DNA of 64,000 bases from Candidatus Allofournierella pullicola. Lineage in GTDB: Bacteria > Bacillota > Clostridia > Oscillospirales > Ruminococcaceae. The translations under genes and the position numbers were made by a program. Numbering within the stretch: position 1 is the first letter of the stretch; every line of letters starts with the position of its first letter. The notes under the pieces are model-generated. The model was not told the origin of the DNA and searched no databases. It was given only the letters and a program-made list of their open reading frames with translations. Positions 59,355-64,000 of the stretch are shown piece after piece. Location of the stretch: the NCBI GenBank assembly GCA_019114225.1, contig DXFW01000012.1, positions 124,001 to 188,000 on the forward strand. Direction: 5' to 3'.

Positions 59355-60575
59355 ATGACCATTTATGACGAGCTGGTCGCCCGCGGCCTCATTGCCCAGG
59401 TGACCGATGAGGAAGAGATCAAGGACCTCATCAACAACGGCAAAGCCACCTTCTACATCGGCTTTGACCCCACGGCCGACTCTCTGCATGTGGGCCACTT
59501 CATGGCGCTCATGCTCATGCGCCGGCTGCAGAAGGCCGGCAACCGCCCCATCGCCCTGATCGGCGGCGGCACCGGCATGGTGGGCGACCCCAGTGGCCGC
59601 ACCGACATGCGCTCCATGATGACCGTGGAAACCATCCAGCACAACTGCGAGTGCTTCAAAAAGCAGATGAGCAAGTTCATCGATTTTTCTGAGGGCAAAG
59701 CCCTTATGCTGAACAACGCCGACTGGCTGATGAAGCTGAACTACATCGAGCTGCTGCGGGAAGTGGGCGCCTGCTTCTCGGTGAACAACATGCTCCGGGC
59801 CGAGTGCTACAAGCAGCGGATGGAAAAGGGTCTGTCTTTCCTGGAGTTCAACTACATGATCATGCAGTCCTACGACTTCTATCACATGTTCCAGACCATC
59901 GGCTGCAACCTGCAGTGCGGCGGCGATGACCAGTGGTCCAACATGCTGGGCGGCACCGAACTCATCCGCCGCAAGCTGGGCAAGGACGCCTACGCCATGA
60001 CCATCACCCTGCTGCTCACCAGCGAGGGCAAGAAGATGGGCAAGACCCAGAAGGGCGCCGTCTGGCTCGACCCCGAAAAGACCACTCCGTACGAGTTCTA
60101 CCAGTACTGGCGCAACGTGGACGACGCCGACGTGCTGAAGTGCCTGCGCATGCTCACCGACCTGCCCCTGGAGCAGATCGACGAGATGGATCACTGGCAG
60201 GGCGGCGAGCTGAACAAAGCCAAGGAGATTCTGGCCTTCGAGCTCACCAAGCTGGTCCACAGCGAAGAGGAAGCCCGTAAAGCGCAGGAGACCGCCCGTG
60301 GCCTGTTCAGCGGTTCCGCCGACGCCGAAAACATGCCCTCCACCACTCTCACCGCCGATCAGCTGGCCGACGGTAAGATCGGTATTCTGGACATGATGTT
60401 GGCCGCAAAACTGGTGCCCAGCAAGCGTGAAGCCCGTCAGCTCATCCAGCAGGGCGGCGTTCTGCTGGACGGCGAGAAGGTCGCCGACCCCACCATGACC
60501 GTCACCGCCGAGGCCCTGGCCGCCGGCGTGGTCATCAAGAAAGGCAAGAAGGTCTATCACAAGGTCCAGCTGTAA
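59355..60575 (+). CDS. tyrS: Tyrosyl-tRNA synthetase
   Basis: 406-residue class I synthetase charging tRNA-Tyr. The HIGH-type motif is LHVGHFM near residue 47 preceded by YIGFDPTADSLH; the KMSKS loop appears as GKKMGKTQKG near residue 230, as in the TyrRS branch with KMGKT; the C-terminal S4 domain starts near residue 345 (LVPSKREARQLIQQGGVLLDG). The ATG at 59355 lies 10 bases after AAAGGAGG; an ATG at 59316 sits in the terminator. Strong codon bias. T-box controlled. Confidence 0.97.
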   Translation: MTIYDELVARGLIAQVTDEEEIKDLINNGKATFYIGFDPTADSLHVGHFMALMLMRRLQKAGNRPIALIGGGTGMVGDPSGRTDMRSMMTVETIQHNCECFKKQMSKFIDFSEGKALMLNNADWLMKLNYIELLREVGACFSVNNMLRAECYKQRMEKGLSFLEFNYMIMQSYDFYHMFQTIGCNLQCGGDDQWSNMLGGTELIRRKLGKDAYAMTITLLLTSEGKKMGKTQKGAVWLDPEKTTPYEFYQYWRNVDDADVLKCLRMLTDLPLEQIDEMDHWQGGELNKAKEILAFELTKLVHSEEEARKAQETARGLFSGSADAENMPSTTLTADQLADGKIGILDMMLAAKLVPSKREARQLIQQGGVLLDGEKVADPTMTVTAEALAAGVVIKKGKKVYHKVQL

Positions 60576-60581
60576 AAACGT

Positions 60582-60620
60582 AAAAAAGGAGCACTGCCAA
60601 ACCGGCAGTGCTCCTTTTTT
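60582..60620 (+). terminator. Bidirectional terminator between tyrS and the ACT gene
   Basis: Stem of 17 bp including the A and T tracts (60582-60598 with 60604-60620), loop AAACC. A-run on one side and T-run on the other let it serve convergent transcripts. Confidence 0.92.
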
Positions 60621-60634
60621 GTGTGGAATAGCGC

Positions 60635-61099
60635 TCACAGGCCAAACGCCTTTCGCAGGGCTTCCAAGGCCGTGTCCTCGTCCTCTGCGGCCACCAGCAG
60701 GGAAATATCCACCGAGCTGGTGGTGATGAGATGGATGGGCACCTGCGCCGCGGCCATTACCTCCATCACCCGGGAGGCGACACCGCACAGGTTTGGCATT
60801 TCCTGCCCAAAGAGGGTCAGTTTGGTATAGCCGCCGCTGATCAGGGGAGCGGGGCCGCTTTTACCTGCCGTGACCTGGGGCAGGGTGCGCATTACGATGG
60901 ACCAGTTATCGTAAGAGGTGGTAAAGCTCATGGCCGCCACATCGCCCTGCGGCAGGCCCTGGCAGATCATGTCCATGTTGACGCCCGCCTCGGCAAAGGG
61001 GGAAAGATACCCTGCCGGGCCGCCCTCGCTCTGGCGCACGGCAGGAAACGCCACCACCATGATATTTTGTTCGCTGGAAAGCTGGGAAATCCCGTACAT
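60635..61099 (-). CDS. ACT domain protein resembling the aspartokinase regulatory subunit
   Basis: 154-residue protein of two ACT domains without a kinase domain. SPFAEAGVNMDMICQG and MEVMAAAQVPIHLITTSSVDISLLV closely follow the C-terminal regulatory part of aspartokinase (compare its beta-subunit pattern of LAEAGINIxMISTSEIKISVLI type). The ATG at 61099 follows a GGAGGCGGAG site; a start 12 codons upstream lacks one. It is downstream of dapA-dapB and capA in the same direction, so it probably tunes lysine or diaminopimelate supply as a separate effector-binding subunit; that is inference. Confidence 0.8.
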   Translation of the reverse strand: MYGISQLSSEQNIMVVAFPAVRQSEGGPAGYLSPFAEAGVNMDMICQGLPQGDVAAMSFTTSYDNWSIVMRTLPQVTAGKSGPAPLISGGYTKLTLFGQEMPNLCGVASRVMEVMAAAQVPIHLITTSSVDISLLVAAEDEDTALEALRKAFGL

Positions 61100-61115
61100 T
61101 TGCTCCGCCTCCGTT

Positions 61116-62336
61116 TTACAGGTCAAGAAACGCATTGTCGATGTTATCCCGCAGAACTGATTCTATGTAGCTGCGGCTGAAATTCGGGAAATTTTCCCGA
61201 ACGCCGTGGCTTGCAGCCAGCTCGTCGGTATAGTCTTTGTAAAGATAGATGTGTATCTGGGAGAAGTTGCGGCCGTAATGATTCACCGTGGGGTGCAGCA
61301 TTGGCTCTTTCAAAACGGTCTCGCTGCTGCCATCCGGCTGGGTGATTTTTTCCAGCGTAAAGCTCAGCACCACACCGATCATTGTATCCGCCGTGGACTG
61401 GGCATTCAAAAAATTGCCCAGGGAATAGGCCACAAACACCTGGCGGCCGTCCGCCGCAGTGAGCCACTGTGCGTCCTGCACCACATGGGGATGTGTGCCG
61501 ATGACCACGCCCGCGCCCCAGTCCGCCATCTGCTGGGCAAGGGCACGCTGGGCGTCGGTGGCTTTATGGCTGCCCTCCACGCCCCAGTGCACACCCACCA
61601 CCACAAAGTCTGCCTGCTGGCGGGCCAGTTCGATCTGGCGCTGTATCACATCGGTCTGACTGGTGTAGATGAGGTTCGCCTCCGCACCCGACGGGGTGGG
61701 GATACCGTTGGTGAACTCCGTATAGGAAAGATAGGCAATGCGTATGCCGTTCGTTTCCCGGATCACAATGTTTTCGTAGTCCTCTTCGCCTGCGTACAGC
61801 CCGCAGGTCACTGCGTCTTCGGGCAAGCTTGCCCAGAAGCGTCTGGTGGCGGCAATTCCCTCGGCGCCTTTGTCATAGGTATGATTGTTTGCCAGGCAGA
61901 ACACCCGGAAACCGGTGTCATACAATTCGCGCCCCATATCCCCGGGGGTGGAAAAGCAGGGATAGCTGCTGGGCTCCAGTTCGTCGTTGACCAGCGTCTC
62001 CTGGTTGATCCAGTTCACATCAAAGCCGGCGTAAAACTCCCGCACCGCGTCGTAGCAGAAAGAAAAATCATATCCGTCTTTGCCTTCCGCCTGCGCCCGG
62101 CGTGCCGCCTGATTGTAAATCCCGGTGTGTATGAGATTATCGCCCGTGGCGGAAAAGCGCACCGTCGAAACTGTGGGCGTGGGTTGCGGTGTGGGGGAAG
62201 GGGAGGGAGCCGGTGTGGGTGTGGGCTGTGCCTGCGAAGCCGCATTCCGCACTGAATCCACCGCGCTGCCCAGCAGTGGCACGACCATCAGCAAGGCAAG
62301 AACAGCAAGCGCAAGAACGATCAGTCGTTTCTTCAT
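61116..62336 (-). CDS. CapA family (poly-gamma-glutamate synthesis-like) protein
   Basis: 406-residue membrane-anchored enzyme with a calcineurin-like fold. An N-terminal helix (about 5-20) is followed by a Thr/Pro/Gln/Ser linker (about residues 38-58) and the PGA_cap domain: FSATGDNLIHTGIYNQAA, LANNHTYDKGAEGI, VVGVHWGVEGS, GTHPHVVQD and YSLGNFLNAQ carry the metal-binding residues. CapA proteins are tied to poly-glutamate capsules or cell-wall peptides, but most are uncharacterised. Ribosome site AAGGGTGA. Its place between dapB and the ACT gene is unexplained. Confidence 0.88.
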   Translation of the reverse strand: MKKRLIVLALAVLALLMVVPLLGSAVDSVRNAASQAQPTPTPAPSPSPTPQPTPTVSTVRFSATGDNLIHTGIYNQAARRAQAEGKDGYDFSFCYDAVREFYAGFDVNWINQETLVNDELEPSSYPCFSTPGDMGRELYDTGFRVFCLANNHTYDKGAEGIAATRRFWASLPEDAVTCGLYAGEEDYENIVIRETNGIRIAYLSYTEFTNGIPTPSGAEANLIYTSQTDVIQRQIELARQQADFVVVGVHWGVEGSHKATDAQRALAQQMADWGAGVVIGTHPHVVQDAQWLTAADGRQVFVAYSLGNFLNAQSTADTMIGVVLSFTLEKITQPDGSSETVLKEPMLHPTVNHYGRNFSQIHIYLYKDYTDELAASHGVRENFPNFSRSYIESVLRDNIDNAFLDL

Positions 62337-62346
62337 CGTGTCACCC

Positions 62347-63105
62347 TTACAGCAGTTCTTTCATCAGGTCTTTCATGGTGTAAAGCCCAGGGCCTTTATT
62401 GGCAAGAAACACCGCCGCGTTCACCGCACCATTGGCAAACACCCGCCGCGAACCTGCGCTGTGGCTCAAGGTGATGACTTCATCGGGCCCGCAGAACAAT
62501 ATCTCATGCTCGCCCACGATACTGCCGCCCCGCACCGAGTGCAGGCCGATCTCCCGCGGAGAACGCTTCTGGCGCACGCTGTGGCGGTCATACACATACT
62601 CATAGGGCTGGTCCGCAACTTTATTGATCTCGTCCGCAAGCAGCAGGGCGGTGCCGCTGGGCGCGTCCAGCTTGTTGTGATGGTGCTTTTCGATGATCTC
62701 GATGTCGTAGTCCAGCCCCAGCGCCGCGGCAGCCTGCTGCGCCAATTGGGCCAGCAGGTTGATCCCCATGGACATGTTCGCGCTTTTGAACACGGCGCAG
62801 CGGGCGCTGGCCTCGGTCAGCAGTTTCTCTGCCTCTTCGTCCAGGCCCGTGGTGCAAATGACGCAGGGCAGGGCATGCTTTGCGCAGAAACGCAAGGCGT
62901 TCTTGGTTGCGGCAGGACTGGAAAAATCGATGAGGACGTCCGCCTCCACGTTCAGTTCTTCCAGGCTCGCGGCCACGGGAATGGCGCCACTCTGGGGGGT
63001 GACGTCCACGCCTCCCACCACACGGCAATCGTCGCGCTGTTCGATCAGTTCACAAAGGACCTTACCCATACGGCCGTTGATCCCCTGAATGATAATGCGG
63101 GTCAT
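62347..63105 (-). CDS. dapB: 4-hydroxy-tetrahydrodipicolinate reductase
   Basis: 252-residue NAD(P)H-dependent reductase of the lysine/diaminopimelate pathway. The N-terminal nucleotide-binding GINGRMGKVL near residue 7, IDFSSPAATKN near 74, the catalytic EKHHHNKLDAPSGTAL near residue 142, and HSVRGGSIVGEH near 183 are present. The ATG at 63105 follows CAGGAG. It lies 70 bases after dapA, separated by a hairpin. Dipicolinate for spores and cell-wall diaminopimelate both depend on this step. Confidence 0.96.
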   Translation of the reverse strand: MTRIIIQGINGRMGKVLCELIEQRDDCRVVGGVDVTPQSGAIPVAASLEELNVEADVLIDFSSPAATKNALRFCAKHALPCVICTTGLDEEAEKLLTEASARCAVFKSANMSMGINLLAQLAQQAAAALGLDYDIEIIEKHHHNKLDAPSGTALLLADEINKVADQPYEYVYDRHSVRQKRSPREIGLHSVRGGSIVGEHEILFCGPDEVITLSHSAGSRRVFANGAVNAAVFLANKGPGLYTMKDLMKELL

Positions 63106-63132
63106 GGTATATCGTTCTCCTGTTCTTTTCAC

Positions 63133-63163
63133 AAAAGGCCCGACGCAAAAGCGCGGGCCTTTT
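63133..63163 (-). terminator. Hairpin between dapA and dapB
   Basis: Stem AAAAGGCCCG with CGGGCCTTTT and an inner CGC/GCG pairing. With T-runs on both strands it can act as a partial terminator that lowers dapB relative to dapA. Confidence 0.65.
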
Positions 63164-63175
63164 GATGTGTTCCTT

Positions 63176-64000
63176 TTAAATCAGACCGGCGTTCTGAAGT
63201 TCCCGGCGTACCAGCTCGGCATGGTCGTCGCTCAGCGGGACCAGCGGCAGGCGGCAGGGACCGGCCGGGAGGCCCATCATGTCCAGAGCAGCCTTCACGG
63301 GGATGGGGTTCACCTCACAGAACATTGCCTTGCACAGCCCCATCAGCTGCAGCTGCAGGTCACGGCTCTCTGCGACTTTGCCTTCAAACCACAGCTGGCA
63401 CATGCGGTGCACCGGTTCGGGCGCCACGTTGGAGACCACAGAAATCACGCCTTTGCCGCCCAGTGCCAGAATGGGCACCACCTGGTCGTCGTTGCCCGAA
63501 TAAAGGGGCAGCTCATCGCCGCACAGTGCAGCGGTCATGGCGATCTGGCTGATGTTGCCGCTGGCCTCCTTAATACCGCAGATGAGCGGGTTTTTGGCCA
63601 GTTCCTTCGCAGTGGCGGACTCGATGTTCACGCCCGTGCGGGAAGGCACATTATAGAGGATGGCAGGCAGCCCGGCGGCGTCCACGATGGTGTTGAAGCT
63701 GGCAACAAGGCCGCGCTGGGTGGTCTTGTTGTAATAGGGGGTCACCAGCAGCAGCGCGTCCGCACCACGGGCCTTGGCCTCTTTGGACATCTCCACCGCG
63801 TGCTCGGTGTAGTTGGAGCCGGTGCCCGCAATGACAGGGATACGTCCGGCCGCGGTCTCCACCGCCACCCGAATGCACTCCAGATGTTCGTCATCCTTCA
63901 GCGTGGCAGACTCACCGGTGGTGCCGCAGATCACGATGGCGTCGGTGCCGCCCTTGATCTGGAACTCGACCAGATCGGCCAGTCCTTTGTAGTCCACGCT
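63176..64000 (-). CDS. dapA: 4-hydroxy-tetrahydrodipicolinate synthase (N-terminus outside the window)
   Basis: About 274 visible residues of the aldolase-class enzyme joining pyruvate and aspartate semialdehyde. GTTGESATL near visible residue 27 and the tyrosine of YNVPSRTGVN near 117 are present, and the Schiff-base lysine is in CGIKEASGN near 143. The missing start, about 20 residues, lies beyond base 64000. It heads a minus-strand run dapA-dapB-capA-ACT; its promoter is not visible. Confidence 0.96.
   Translation of the reverse strand, partial: SVDYKGLADLVEFQIKGGTDAIVICGTTGESATLKDDEHLECIRVAVETAAGRIPVIAGTGSNYTEHAVEMSKEAKARGADALLLVTPYYNKTTQRGLVASFNTIVDAAGLPAILYNVPSRTGVNIESATAKELAKNPLICGIKEASGNISQIAMTAALCGDELPLYSGNDDQVVPILALGGKGVISVVSNVAPEPVHRMCQLWFEGKVAESRDLQLQLMGLCKAMFCEVNPIPVKAALDMMGLPAGPCRLPLVPLSDDHAELVRRELQNAGLI

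Noticed and set aside
62155..62235. Short tandem repeat near the CapA N-terminus
   Set aside because: The GT-rich repetition simply encodes the Thr/Pro/Gln/Ser linker of the CapA-type protein; no longer repeat unit is conserved.

Overview
The window reads as a core chromosomal segment of a GC-rich, endospore-forming member of the Clostridia. Support for that: a complete spoIIIAA-AH operon, a gerA-type germinant receptor operon, yunB, T-box leaders on alaS and tyrS, and the gene orders hprK-PHP-ROK kinase-murB-rapZ-whiA-dnaE-pfkA and nusB-xseA-xseB-ispA-dxs-tlyA-nadK-argR-recN. The high GC content and codon use fit the Oscillospiraceae/Ruminococcaceae; this placement is inference. I see no rRNA, CRISPR array, insertion sequence or prophage. 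Gene density is high and nearly all long alternative frames are antisense shadows.

Layout. 1-523: tail of a penicillin-binding protein. 507-8224: T-box-controlled alaS, a HIT protein, a phosphoribosyltransferase, then comEC-holA-rnmV. 8222-11225 (minus): a polytopic membrane protein (DUF6311-like) coupled to an RluA-type pseudouridine synthase. 11370-11456: tRNA-Leu(UAA). 11516-19709 (minus): an accessory-looking module of response regulator, histidine kinase, two lipoproteins, two ABC-2 type permeases and an ATPase. 19861-21477: a promoter, a 29-codon small ORF, a terminator that the small ORF runs into, and a uracil permease. 21523-29630: aspartate aminotransferase, SdpR/SdpI, NrdR, DUF4363 and DUF421 proteins, gerA operon. 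29666-39942: hprK through pfkA. 40102-43937: membrane-anchored XRE regulator, yunB, ligA. 43960-48602: spoIIIA operon. 48606-59005: Asp23 protein and the nusB-to-recN run. 59002-60620: T-box and tyrS. 60635-64000 (minus): dapA (cut by the edge), dapB, a CapA-type protein and a stand-alone aspartokinase-like ACT protein.

How the parts work together. The strongest candidate for an undescribed system is the 11516-19766 module. The promoter of the regulator gene and the promoter of the lipoprotein/ABC genes carry the same arrangement: two 7-base CTTGAC-type direct repeats with an 11-base period, ending exactly 9 bases before the -10 box. That is the geometry of an OmpR/PhoB-family activator site, so the two-component system probably activates both itself and the transporter genes. 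One permease carries a C-terminal propeller-like domain behind a segment resembling a lipoprotein signal peptide, giving the module three putative extracytoplasmic domains. The second candidate is the leader of the uracil permease gene: a short hydrophobic ORF with its own promoter and ribosome binding site whose stop codon sits in the loop of a perfect 13-bp terminator, an architecture expected of coupled transcription-translation attenuation. Smaller points are a ComEC with a metallo-beta-lactamase-like tail lacking its metal motif, an aspartokinase-beta-like protein beside dapAB, and inverted repeats in the nrdR and sdpRI promoters.
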